64,000 nt of DNA from Paracnuella aquatica (GTDB lineage Bacteria; Bacteroidota; Bacteroidia; Chitinophagales; Chitinophagaceae). The notes below the pieces were generated by a model. It searched no databases. It was not told the DNA's origin and saw nothing but the letters and a program-made list of their open reading frames with translations. The DNA lies in NCBI RefSeq assembly GCF_003332885.2, contig NZ_QOWJ01000007.1, positions 186,001-250,000 of the forward strand, read 5' to 3'. This document shows, piece after piece, positions 35,902 to 44,286 of the stretch (its first letter is position 1; the number at the start of each line of letters is the position of its first letter). The position numbers and the translations under genes were made by a program.

Positions 35902-37242
35902 ATGACAGAGAAAAAACTGGTTGTATTAGGCGGAGGAGAAAGTGGAGTAGGCGCTGCGCTACTGGCGCAGCAAAAAGGATACAGCGTAGTGCTGATGGAT
36001 GAAGGCTCTTTGAAGGAACTATATAGAAAAGAACTGCAGGCAGCAGGCATTTCATTCATGGAACAAGGCGTGGATGAAGCGGCACTGCTGGCAGCAGACG
36101 AAGTGGTGAAAAGCCCGGGTATTCCGGAAAAGAATGCATGGGTAAAAAAGTTGCGCCAAAACGGCATTCCGGTTATTTCGGAAATAGAGCTGGCTTACCG
36201 GTACAAAGGCGATAGCAAGATCATTGCCATTACCGGCAGCAATGGCAAAAGCACCACCACTTCGCTGATCTATCACATCTGCAAAGTTGCAGGATTAGAT
36301 GCAGCACTGGTGGGCAATATTGGTTATTCGTTTGCCAAACAAGTGGCCGAAGATCCAAAGCCGATTTATGTAGCAGAGATCAGTTCTTTTCAGTTGGATG
36401 ACATTGTAACGTTTCGTCCCGATGTGTCGGTGCTGCTCAACATCACCGAAGATCACTTGGACCGGTACGATTACAAGTTTGAAAACTATATCCGGAGCAA
36501 GTTTCGCATCGCGATGAATCAGACAGACGCAGATTTTTTTATTTATAACGAGGATGACGAAGTGATCACCGATCACTTACAACAATATTCAATCACAGCT
36601 AATCAACTACCGATTACCATGAAGAAGGAAGTAACCAAAGGAGGCCAGATCAAAGAAAACGAGCTGCAGGTGAAAACCGGTAACGAGAATTTGGAGATGA
36701 GTGTGTACGATTTTGCATTGAAGGGAAAACATAACCAATACAACACCATGGCAGCTTGTGTGGCCGGGTCCACTATGGACATTCGCAAAAACAAGATTCG
36801 TGAAGCGGTGCAAACCTTTCAAAGCCTGGAGCACCGCATGGAGCCCGTGGCTACCGTTCGCGGCGTTGAGTTTATCAACGACAGCAAGGCCACCAATGTA
36901 AACAGCACCTGGTATGCGCTGGAAAGCATGACCAAGCCAACCGTGCTGGTACTGGGCGGTGTAGACAAAGGCAACGACTACGACCTGCTGATGGATGGCG
37001 TAAAAGAAAAAGTAAAAGCCATTGTGTGCATGGGCACAGACAATAGCAAAATCGTAGCTGCGTTTGAGGGTGTAGTGCCTGTTATCAGCACTGGCAGTGC
37101 CGAAGCTGCAGTGAAAGCTGCGTTTGAAGCGGCTACTGTTGGCGATGCTGTTTTACTGAGCCCTGCCTGCGCATCGTTCGACCTGTTCCGCAACTACGAA
37201 GACCGCGGCACACAGTTCAAACAGGCAGTAATGAGCTTGTGA
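35902..37242 (+). CDS. murD: UDP-MurNAc-L-alanine:D-glutamate ligase
   Basis: 446 residues. Starts MTEKKLVVLGGGESGVGAAL, with the N-terminal Rossmann glycine-rich loop; the ATP site is GSNGKSTTTSLIYH and the later motifs are LNITEDHLDRYDY, LKGKHNQYNTMAAC and INDSKATNVNSTWYALE. It adds D-glutamate to the peptide stem in the cytoplasm. 15 bases after mraY. Confidence 0.95.
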   Translation: MTEKKLVVLGGGESGVGAALLAQQKGYSVVLMDEGSLKELYRKELQAAGISFMEQGVDEAALLAADEVVKSPGIPEKNAWVKKLRQNGIPVISEIELAYRYKGDSKIIAITGSNGKSTTTSLIYHICKVAGLDAALVGNIGYSFAKQVAEDPKPIYVAEISSFQLDDIVTFRPDVSVLLNITEDHLDRYDYKFENYIRSKFRIAMNQTDADFFIYNEDDEVITDHLQQYSITANQLPITMKKEVTKGGQIKENELQVKTGNENLEMSVYDFALKGKHNQYNTMAACVAGSTMDIRKNKIREAVQTFQSLEHRMEPVATVRGVEFINDSKATNVNSTWYALESMTKPTVLVLGGVDKGNDYDLLMDGVKEKVKAIVCMGTDNSKIVAAFEGVVPVISTGSAEAAVKAAFEAATVGDAVLLSPACASFDLFRNYEDRGTQFKQAVMSL

Positions 37243-37266
37243 TTGAAATGAGCAATATCGTTAAGT

Positions 37267-37343
37267 GAAAAGTCAAAATTTAAAAGTCAAAACCGGCTGC
37301 CAATCGCAGCGCTTCTTTTGACTTTTGCCTTTTGAATTTTGCC
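37267..37343. repeat. Word-hairpin in the murD-ftsW gap, AAAAGTCAAAA type
   Basis: GAAAAGTCAAAATTTAAAAG (37267-37286) plus TCAAAA face TTTTGACTTTTGCCTTTTGA (37316-37335) plus ATTTTGCC. The right arm reads AAAAGTCAAAAGGCAAAA-like words on the other strand. No T-run usable as a terminator. The same word occurs at 16341-16361, downstream of uvsE. Confidence 0.75.
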
Positions 37344-37361
37344 TTCAAATGCATTGATGAA

Positions 37362-38735
37362 ATGGATGAACTCCTGAACATACCCACTTCGCTGAAGGGA
37401 TTAAAGCATAAGCCGCATGGTGACAAAACCATCTGGGGCCTGGTGCTGCTATTGGGGCTGGTGTCGTTGCTGGTGGTATACAGTGCCACGGGTTCGCTTG
37501 CGTACAAAATGTACAAAGGCAACACCGAAGTGTACCTGTTCAAGCAGTTCGCATTTATCGTGATCGGCTTTGTGGTGATCTATTTTGCGCATCGCGTTAA
37601 CTACACCATTTACTCCCGCATTGCAAAAGTTATCTTCCTTCTTTCTATACCGCTTTTGTTATATACGTTGTTCTTTGGCGTTACGTTAAACGAAGGCAGC
37701 CGCTGGATCAAGCTGCCCATCATCAACCTCACCATGCAAACCTCCGACCTGGCCAAGTTGGGTTTGTTTATGTACCTGGCCCGCCTGCTCAGTAAAAAGC
37801 AAGGCGTTATCAAAGATTTTAAAAAAGGATTTGTACCGGTGATCATCCCGGTGGCGGTTACCTGTTTGCTCATTGCGCCAGCCAACCTTTCAACTGCATT
37901 GCTGCTGGGCGCCAGCTGTATGCTGTTGCTGTTCATTGGCCGTGTTAGCGGCAAGCACTTACTCATGGTAGTAGGTGTGGCCGCCATACCCGTGGTCATG
38001 TTGATCATGGCTGCTATGATCAGTCATAAAACCAGCGGCAGCGAAGAAGTTGTTGCTAAAAAAGAAAAATCTTCCCGCATTACTGCGCGGGTATCTACAT
38101 GGGTGAGCCGTGTAGAAAATTTTATGTACAGCAGCCCCGATGCTGCCGATGATAACCTGTACCAGGTAAACCAGGCAAAGATTGCTATTGCAAAGGGCGG
38201 ACTACTTGGTATGGGCCCCGGCAACAGCGAGCAGCGCAACTTTTTGCCGCAGGCTTACAACGATTTTATTTACGCTATCATCATCGAAGAATATGGATTA
38301 ATTGGTGGTGCACTCATCATATTTATATACCTCGTTTTTTTATATCGAAGCATTCGTTTATTTAAGCGTTGTCCGTATGCTTTTGGCGCGTTTTTGGCTC
38401 TTGGGCTGTCCTTCACTTTGGTGATCCAGGCAATGGCAAACATGGCCGTAAACGTAAACCTGTTTCCGGTAACCGGCGTAACGCTGCCACTGGTAAGTAT
38501 GGGTGGTAGCTCATTCCTGTTTACCTGTTTTGCCATCGGTATTATTTTAAGCGTGGCCCGCAACGTAGAGCAGATTGAAGGTAAGGCTGCCGGCGGCGAC
38601 AACCCACCAGATGATGGCGACGATGATGATAAAACACCTGCGCCGGTTGAAGGCAACAGCATAGAAAAATCAGTTGCCAAAAAGAAAAAGATCAACACAT
38701 TGGAGCCGCTCAAAGAAGCAGCTTTGCCATTTTAA
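37362..38735 (+). CDS. ftsW: Septal peptidoglycan polymerase FtsW
   Basis: 457 residues from ATG 37362 (MDELLNIPTSLKGLKHKPHG). The frame is open upstream from a TTG at 37332, but that lies in the repeat arm, so I reject it. A SEDS-family membrane protein with about ten helices; characteristic stretches are YFAHRVNYTIYSRIAK, GSRWIKLPIINLTMQTSDLA, LPQAYNDFIYAIIIEEYGLI and LPLVSMGGSSFLFTCFAIGI. A charged tail follows (NPPDDGDDDDKTPAPVEG, KKKKINTLEPLKEAALPF). It polymerises glycan strands with FtsI. Confidence 0.95.
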   Translation: MDELLNIPTSLKGLKHKPHGDKTIWGLVLLLGLVSLLVVYSATGSLAYKMYKGNTEVYLFKQFAFIVIGFVVIYFAHRVNYTIYSRIAKVIFLLSIPLLLYTLFFGVTLNEGSRWIKLPIINLTMQTSDLAKLGLFMYLARLLSKKQGVIKDFKKGFVPVIIPVAVTCLLIAPANLSTALLLGASCMLLLFIGRVSGKHLLMVVGVAAIPVVMLIMAAMISHKTSGSEEVVAKKEKSSRITARVSTWVSRVENFMYSSPDAADDNLYQVNQAKIAIAKGGLLGMGPGNSEQRNFLPQAYNDFIYAIIIEEYGLIGGALIIFIYLVFLYRSIRLFKRCPYAFGAFLALGLSFTLVIQAMANMAVNVNLFPVTGVTLPLVSMGGSSFLFTCFAIGIILSVARNVEQIEGKAAGGDNPPDDGDDDDKTPAPVEGNSIEKSVAKKKKINTLEPLKEAALPF

Positions 38736-38751
38736 TAATAAGTAGAGCCAT

Positions 38752-39918
38752 ATGGAACATATGTCCGCAAATAACATGACCGTAACACCTGCCGCCATTA
38801 GCGGCAAGGATGCGTTGCGCGTCATCATTGCGGGCGGCGGCACCGGTGGCCATATTTTTCCGGCCATTGCAATTGCACATGCGTTAAAAAAACAGCATCC
38901 GGCCACCAATATTTTGTTTGTGGGTGCCAATGGCAAAATGGAAATGGAAAAGGTGCCGCAGGCCGGTTTTGCTATTCGCGGAATCGACATTGCGGGCTTC
39001 AACCGCAGCTCTTTATTAAAAAATATTGCGCTGCCGTATAAATTATTAAAAAGCTTTTGGCAGGTAAGGTCAATTGTACGCAATTTTGCGCCCCATTTGG
39101 TTGTGGGTGTGGGTGGATATTCTTCGTTTCCGGTGTTGCGTTTGGCACAGGCAAAGGGCATCCCCACCTTTATTCATGAGTCCAATTCTTTTGCCGGCAA
39201 ATCGAACATGCTGTTGGGCAAAGGCGCAACAAAAATATTTGTAGCCAGTGGCGGTATGGAAAAATTTTTCCCTGCTGAAAAACTGCAGGTTACCGGTAAC
39301 CCGGTACGTGCCAGCATCGCCGGCCGTGTTATTGAACAGGAAGATGCGCTACAGTTCTTTGGATTAAGTGCGGGTAAAAAAACGGTACTGATTATTGGCG
39401 GTAGCCTGGGTGCCAAAAGCATCAACGAAGCCATCGATGCACACCTGGACGAACTGATTGCAGCAGGCTTGCAAGTGATCTGGCAAACGGGTAAGCAGTA
39501 TTCCGCAAAAGGTGCGCAGCGTGCTGCAGGTAAAGAAGGCATTTGGGTGGGCGATTTTATCACGCAAATGGAGCAGGCTTATGCTGCTGCCGATGTAGTG
39601 ATATCCCGCGCAGGAGCCATGGCCATTGCCGAACTGGCCCTGCTGGGAAAGCCAACGGTTTTTGTGCCGTATCCGTTCGCCGCCGAAGATCACCAAACTG
39701 CCAATGCCCGTTACCTGGTGGAGCACCATGCAGCGGTGATGATCAAAGACAGTGAAGCAATTGAAAAGGTAGTGCCGGCGATCATTGCATTGGCGCAAAA
39801 CGAAGCGGAGCAAAAAGCGCTATCGCAAAACATAAAAAGGGAAGGCGTTCGCAACGCCGACGAAATAATTGCAGCAGCCATACTGGAAACAGTAAAAGGC
39901 GCTGTTGCACGGGTTTAA
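38752..39918 (+). CDS. murG: UDP-GlcNAc:lipid I N-acetylglucosaminyltransferase
   Basis: 388 residues. It converts lipid I to lipid II on the inner face of the membrane. The GT28 N-terminal motif is IIAGGGTGGHIFPAIAIAHA, followed by VVGVGGYSSFPVLRLAQAKG, HESNSFAGKSNMLLG and the C-terminal SRAGAMAIAELALLGKPTV. The first ATG (38752) gives about 20 residues before the domain; ATG 38761 or 38776 are possible alternatives. 16 bases after ftsW. Confidence 0.95.
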   Translation: MEHMSANNMTVTPAAISGKDALRVIIAGGGTGGHIFPAIAIAHALKKQHPATNILFVGANGKMEMEKVPQAGFAIRGIDIAGFNRSSLLKNIALPYKLLKSFWQVRSIVRNFAPHLVVGVGGYSSFPVLRLAQAKGIPTFIHESNSFAGKSNMLLGKGATKIFVASGGMEKFFPAEKLQVTGNPVRASIAGRVIEQEDALQFFGLSAGKKTVLIIGGSLGAKSINEAIDAHLDELIAAGLQVIWQTGKQYSAKGAQRAAGKEGIWVGDFITQMEQAYAAADVVISRAGAMAIAELALLGKPTVFVPYPFAAEDHQTANARYLVEHHAAVMIKDSEAIEKVVPAIIALAQNEAEQKALSQNIKREGVRNADEIIAAAILETVKGAVARV

Positions 39919-39994
39919 TCAATAGGGCACTTGCAAAATTTGCAGGTGTTGGGGTAAATAAAATAATCCTGGAAAGGAGCAAAGAATTGTAAGC

Positions 39995-41434
39995 ATGACG
40001 GCAACGGGCAGCAACATAAATGAGGCAGTGGAAGCAGCAAAAGCCGGCGGTGGGGTATACTTCATCGGCATCGGCGGCATTGGTATGAGTGCCCTTGCCC
40101 GCTACTTCCATGCACAGGGCGCCCGGGTTAGCGGTTATGATAAAACACCCACCACCCTTACCAGTGAGTTGGAAAAGAGCGGCATCGCCATTCATTACAT
40201 AGATGATGTGACGCTGGCGCCAAAAGATGCTGCACTGGTAGTGTACACACCTGCCGTTCCAAAAGACCACAGCGAGCTCCTGTTTTTCCAGGCCAATAAT
40301 TACCCGGTTGCCAAACGCAGCGATGTGCTCGGTGCCATCACCAACGGCGTATTCAACATTTGCGTTGGCGGCACGCATGGCAAAACCACTACCAGCACAA
40401 TGGTAGCGCATATACTGCGGCACACCGGTTATGGCTGCAATGCGTTTTTAGGCGGCATTGCCACCAACTACGGCACCAATTTCTGGAGCAGCGAACGGGA
40501 TGTGTGTGTGGTGGAAGCAGACGAATACGACCGCAGTTTTTTAAAGTTGTCGCCGGATGTAGCTGTAGTAACAGCTATGGATGCCGACCACCTGGATATA
40601 TATGGCACCGAAGAGGCGCTGCAGGATGCTTTTGTGCAGTTTGCACAAGGGCTGAAAAAGGGCGGGCTGCTGCTGCACAAACATGGCCTGCGCCGCATGA
40701 GCGAAGTGGCAAGCGTTGCAACGGTGAGCTATAGCGGTAGCAACGATTTTGCCGATGCCTATGCAGCCAATATACAAATGCGCCAGGGCGGCTACCGCTT
40801 TGATGCCGTATTGCCCACCGGCAATATTGAAGGCTTTGAGCTCAACATCGGTGGCATGCACAACGTGGAGAATGCAATCGCTGCTATTGCCATTGCTGCA
40901 CACCTGGAAATAGATGCGGACAAAATAAGGGCGGCGGTAAAAGATTTCAAAGGTGTTAAACGCCGTTTTGAATACATCATTGCACCACAGCAACGGGAGC
41001 AGGGTGGTTATGTGTACCCGGTGTTCATCGACGATTATGCGCACCACCCCGAAGAGTTGCAGGCCTTGTTGAAAAGTGCCAGAGCTTTGTTCCCCGGAAG
41101 AAAGATCACGGTGATTTTTCAGCCCCATCTTTTTTCGCGGACCAAAGATTTTGCCGCAGGCTTTGGCGAAAACCTTTCCATTGCCGATGAAGTGGTGCTG
41201 TTGCCCATTTACCCGGCAAGGGAACTGCCCATGGAGGGTGTGAGCAGCGATATGCTGTTGCGCCACATTTCACGGGAGCAAAAAACAGTAGTGCAGAAAG
41301 AAAGCCTGGTGCAGTGGATGGAACAATACGCAACTGGCATCAACAAAGAATTTGGCGAAGTGATCATTACGGCCGGCGCCGGCGATATAGAGACGCTGGT
41401 GCAGCCGATTAAAAAAGTGCTGGAAAGCGCATAA
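39995..41434 (+). CDS. murC: UDP-N-acetylmuramate:L-alanine ligase
   Basis: 479 residues, the first amino-acid ligase of the peptidoglycan precursor. Motifs: YFIGIGGIGMSALARYFHAQ, CVGGTHGKTTTSTMVAHIL, VVEADEYDRSFLKL, MDADHLDIYGT, GGMHNVENAIAAIAIAAHLE and FIDDYAHHPEELQALL. Full length. The 76-base gap from murG holds a small CACTTGCAAA/TTTGCAGGTG hairpin and a plausible GGAAAGGAG ribosome site about 16 bases before the ATG. Confidence 0.95.
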   Translation: MTATGSNINEAVEAAKAGGGVYFIGIGGIGMSALARYFHAQGARVSGYDKTPTTLTSELEKSGIAIHYIDDVTLAPKDAALVVYTPAVPKDHSELLFFQANNYPVAKRSDVLGAITNGVFNICVGGTHGKTTTSTMVAHILRHTGYGCNAFLGGIATNYGTNFWSSERDVCVVEADEYDRSFLKLSPDVAVVTAMDADHLDIYGTEEALQDAFVQFAQGLKKGGLLLHKHGLRRMSEVASVATVSYSGSNDFADAYAANIQMRQGGYRFDAVLPTGNIEGFELNIGGMHNVENAIAAIAIAAHLEIDADKIRAAVKDFKGVKRRFEYIIAPQQREQGGYVYPVFIDDYAHHPEELQALLKSARALFPGRKITVIFQPHLFSRTKDFAAGFGENLSIADEVVLLPIYPARELPMEGVSSDMLLRHISREQKTVVQKESLVQWMEQYATGINKEFGEVIITAGAGDIETLVQPIKKVLESA

Positions 41435-41442
41435 GAAAATTT

Positions 41443-41506
41443 GTGAATGGTCAATGGTGAATGGGCAATCTAGCAAACCCATATTCACCATTCACCACTC
41501 ACCATT
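41443..41506. repeat. Word-hairpin in the murC-ftsQ gap, GGTGAATGG type
   Basis: GTGAATGGTCAATGGTGAAT (41443-41462) faces ATTCACCATTCACCACTCAC (41482-41501) and then CATT. The arms are reverse-complement word copies with small shifts. No T-run. The words TGGTCAATGG/CCATTGAC are shared with the small hairpin near 4000. Confidence 0.7.
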
Positions 41507-41518
41507 AACTTAACAAAG

Positions 41519-42622
41519 ATGGCCTCAAAACGAACCATAAAACGCATTGTACTCACAATCCTTTGGGCTGCCATTACCGGCGGGGTCATTACCCTGTTGG
41601 TGGCGGCTAATGGCAGGGGGCAGCAGCGCCGTTGCGGTGCGGTACATATTACCGTTAATGGAATGGGAGAGCGCTATTTTATCAGCAAGGAAGATATTGG
41701 CAAACAGCTTTCCGAAAACGGCCAGTCGATGCTGAAAGGGCGCCTCATCGAAACAATCGACCTGGCGCAACTGGAAGAAGACCTGGAGCAAAATGCGTGG
41801 ATCGCCGATGCGGAATTGTATTTCGATCGCGACGATGAACTGCATGTTGTGGTTAAAGAACGCCAGCCCATTGCGCGGGTGTTTGCCCGCAACGGCACTT
41901 CGTTTTACATCGACAGCGCCGGGGCAAGGTTGCCGCTGCTGTCGCACATCAGTGCCCGGGTGCCGGTTATTACCGGTTATCCTTCGGCAAAAAAAGCAGC
42001 AGGGCCCAAAGACAGTGCTGTTGTGAAAGATGTGCGCCGGATGGTGCAGTACATCAGCGGCCACGAGTTTTGGAGTGCACAGGTTGCGCAGATCGACATC
42101 ATGCCCGACTGGACGCTGGAACTGTTACCAACAGTAGGCAACCACATCATTCGGTTGGGCAACGCCGAAAAGGTGGAAGAAAAACTGCACCGGCTGGAAG
42201 TGTTTTACAAAAAGGTGTTGAGCCAGGCAGGCTTTGATAAATACAGGGTGGTGGATGTGCAATATGCCGGGCAGGTGGTGGCCGTACAACGCGGCACCAA
42301 TGCGGCGGTTGATTCGGTGCAGTTGCAAAAAAACATTGCAGCCCTGCTCAAATCCGACCAGATGATGCAGGCCCATGCCGCGGCGCAAACTGCAGCAGCG
42401 GAAGCTGCCGAGCCTGCAACCAGCAAGCCTGCAGCAGTGGTGAAAAAGGAGGCGGCACCAGTGGCAGCGACAAAAGCAAAGCCGAAAACGGCAGTAGCGC
42501 AGCCGGTGCGCAGCGCTGCTAAGAAGGAAGTAAAAAGTACGAGCAAAAAGGAACAGATCAATAAATCAAAAGGGGCGCAGCAGCCAAAAGCCGTGATGCC
42601 CCGGCGAACAGAACGGAATTAA
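41519..42622 (+). CDS. ftsQ: FtsQ-like cell division protein with Ala/Lys-rich tail
   Basis: 367 residues. A short cytoplasmic end, one membrane helix (VLTILWAAITGGVITLLVAA), a POTRA-like domain (VHITVNGMGERYFISKEDIG to about 125), then the beta domain up to about 270. The remaining hundred residues are low complexity, Ala/Lys/Pro-rich (AAPVAATKAKPKTAVAQPV, KKEVKSTSKKEQINKSKG). Bacterial FtsQ usually ends after the beta domain. The tail should be periplasmic and strongly basic, so it might bind acidic polymers. It links the late divisome proteins. Confidence 0.88.
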   Translation: MASKRTIKRIVLTILWAAITGGVITLLVAANGRGQQRRCGAVHITVNGMGERYFISKEDIGKQLSENGQSMLKGRLIETIDLAQLEEDLEQNAWIADAELYFDRDDELHVVVKERQPIARVFARNGTSFYIDSAGARLPLLSHISARVPVITGYPSAKKAAGPKDSAVVKDVRRMVQYISGHEFWSAQVAQIDIMPDWTLELLPTVGNHIIRLGNAEKVEEKLHRLEVFYKKVLSQAGFDKYRVVDVQYAGQVVAVQRGTNAAVDSVQLQKNIAALLKSDQMMQAHAAAQTAAAEAAEPATSKPAAVVKKEAAPVAATKAKPKTAVAQPVRSAAKKEVKSTSKKEQINKSKGAQQPKAVMPRRTERN

Positions 42623-42762
42623 AATTTCGTAAAACAAAAAAGGAACAACCCGGCGGAGCCGACCTGTACCAGGCCAAAGGTTACAGGATGGTGCCGCCAC
42701 CAATCCAAGCTCTTGTAAAAACCAAACTTACTTAAACAACTAAAACAGCTAAAACACGGAAC

Positions 42763-44133
42763 ATGAACAACGAGCAACCGATTATTGTTGGCCTCGACAT
42801 CGGAACCACCAAGATTGCTGTAATTGCCGGCCGGAAAAACGAGTTTGGAAAACTTGAGATTCTTGGCTTTGGCAGGGCGGCTTCGAACGGTGTAAAGCAC
42901 GGCCAGGTGCTGAACATCGACGAAACGATCAAGGCGATCCGTACCGCATTGGACAACTGTTATGCATCGAACCCTAACCTTGAAGTAAACGAGGTGTACG
43001 TGGGTATTGCCGGCCACCACATCAAAAGCCTGCAAACCCGCGGCGACATTGTGCGCCACGACACCGACAATGAAATTTCGCAACGGGAAATTGACCAGCT
43101 GATTGCTGATCAGTACAAGACGTACATTCCTGCAGGCGACCAGATCATTGATGTGATCCCGCAGGAATTTACGGTGGACAATTTCCAGAACATTGCCGAC
43201 CCGATTGGTTACAGCGGTGTAAAAGTGGGCGCCAATTTTCACATCATCACCGGCGATAAAAACGCCATCCGCAACATCAACCGTGCGGTGGAAAAAGCAG
43301 CCCTTATTACCAAAGACCTGGTACTGCAGCCCTTGGCTTCGGCTGCAGCCGTAATGGCCGAAGAAGACCTGGAAGCAGGCGTGGCCATCGTGGACATTGG
43401 TGGCGGCACCACCGATCTGGCCGTGTTTTATGAAGGCATTTTGAAACACACTGCTGTTATTCCGTTTGCCGGCGAAAACATTACCAACGACATCAAAACC
43501 GGCTTGGGCGTGTTGAAAGCACAGGCCGAGCAAATGAAGGTACAGTTTGGCTCGTCGCTGGCCAACGAGGCCAAGGCCAATGCATTCATCACTATTCCTG
43601 GTTTGCGCGGCATGCCTGCCAAGGAAATCAGCGTACGCAACCTGGCCAACATCATCCAGGCACGTATGAGTGAGATCCTGGACTTTGTAACGTATCACCT
43701 GAAACAAGTAGGTCTCGACAACAAGATGCTCAACGGCGGCATCATCCTTACCGGTGGTGGCTCGCAGCTCAAGCACCTGGTGCAACTTACCGAGTATGTT
43801 ACCGGCCTCAACTGCCGCCTGGGTTTGCCCAACGAGCACCTGGCCGCTGGCCACATCGAGGAGTTGGCAAAACCAACTTATGCCACCTGCCTGGGCCTCA
43901 TCCTGAAAGGCTACGACGACTACGAGCACAACCGCAAACAGTTTGCAACTGATTTCCGCAGGCTGGAAGTGCCGGAGTCGCTGATGGGCCAAATGGAGGA
44001 AGAGCCTGTTGAAGTAGGCGGAGCAAGCGCTGATCAAAAACGAAACGAAGGACCGAAAGGCCCCAGTATCTGGAGCAAGTTCAAGGACGGCCTGATCAAC
44101 ATTTTTAAGGAGGAAGAAGACCGCACCTTATAA
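42763..44133 (+). CDS. ftsA: Cell division protein FtsA
   Basis: 456 residues. An actin-like protein that tethers FtsZ to the membrane. Start MNNEQPIIVGLDIGTTKIAV; phosphate motif GLDIGTTK, then VAIVDIGGGTTDLAVF and GGIILTGGGSQLKHL. The SHS2 (1C) region holds VGIAGHHIKSLQTRG. An amphipathic C-terminal helix (IWSKFKDGLINIFKEEE) should be the membrane-targeting sequence. The 140-base gap before it shows no repeat words. Confidence 0.95.
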   Translation: MNNEQPIIVGLDIGTTKIAVIAGRKNEFGKLEILGFGRAASNGVKHGQVLNIDETIKAIRTALDNCYASNPNLEVNEVYVGIAGHHIKSLQTRGDIVRHDTDNEISQREIDQLIADQYKTYIPAGDQIIDVIPQEFTVDNFQNIADPIGYSGVKVGANFHIITGDKNAIRNINRAVEKAALITKDLVLQPLASAAAVMAEEDLEAGVAIVDIGGGTTDLAVFYEGILKHTAVIPFAGENITNDIKTGLGVLKAQAEQMKVQFGSSLANEAKANAFITIPGLRGMPAKEISVRNLANIIQARMSEILDFVTYHLKQVGLDNKMLNGGIILTGGGSQLKHLVQLTEYVTGLNCRLGLPNEHLAAGHIEELAKPTYATCLGLILKGYDDYEHNRKQFATDFRRLEVPESLMGQMEEEPVEVGGASADQKRNEGPKGPSIWSKFKDGLINIFKEEEDRTL

Positions 44134-44286
44134 ACAGGCAGCGGTTTGGGTCTGAAGTTCTGTGGGGGCGTTGCGCAATAAATGCCCTCCCGGAACGATA
44201 CACTATGAAATCAACAAACAGGAACAAGCCCATTCTTCATCACCCGAATTTTTTACCAGCCGCATGTGCGGTACAAACGATATTTT

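Noticed and set aside
42619-44037. Minus-strand frame of 472 residues opposite ftsA
   Set aside because: Complete overlap with intact ftsA and His/Val-rich composition typical of antisense frames in this genome.
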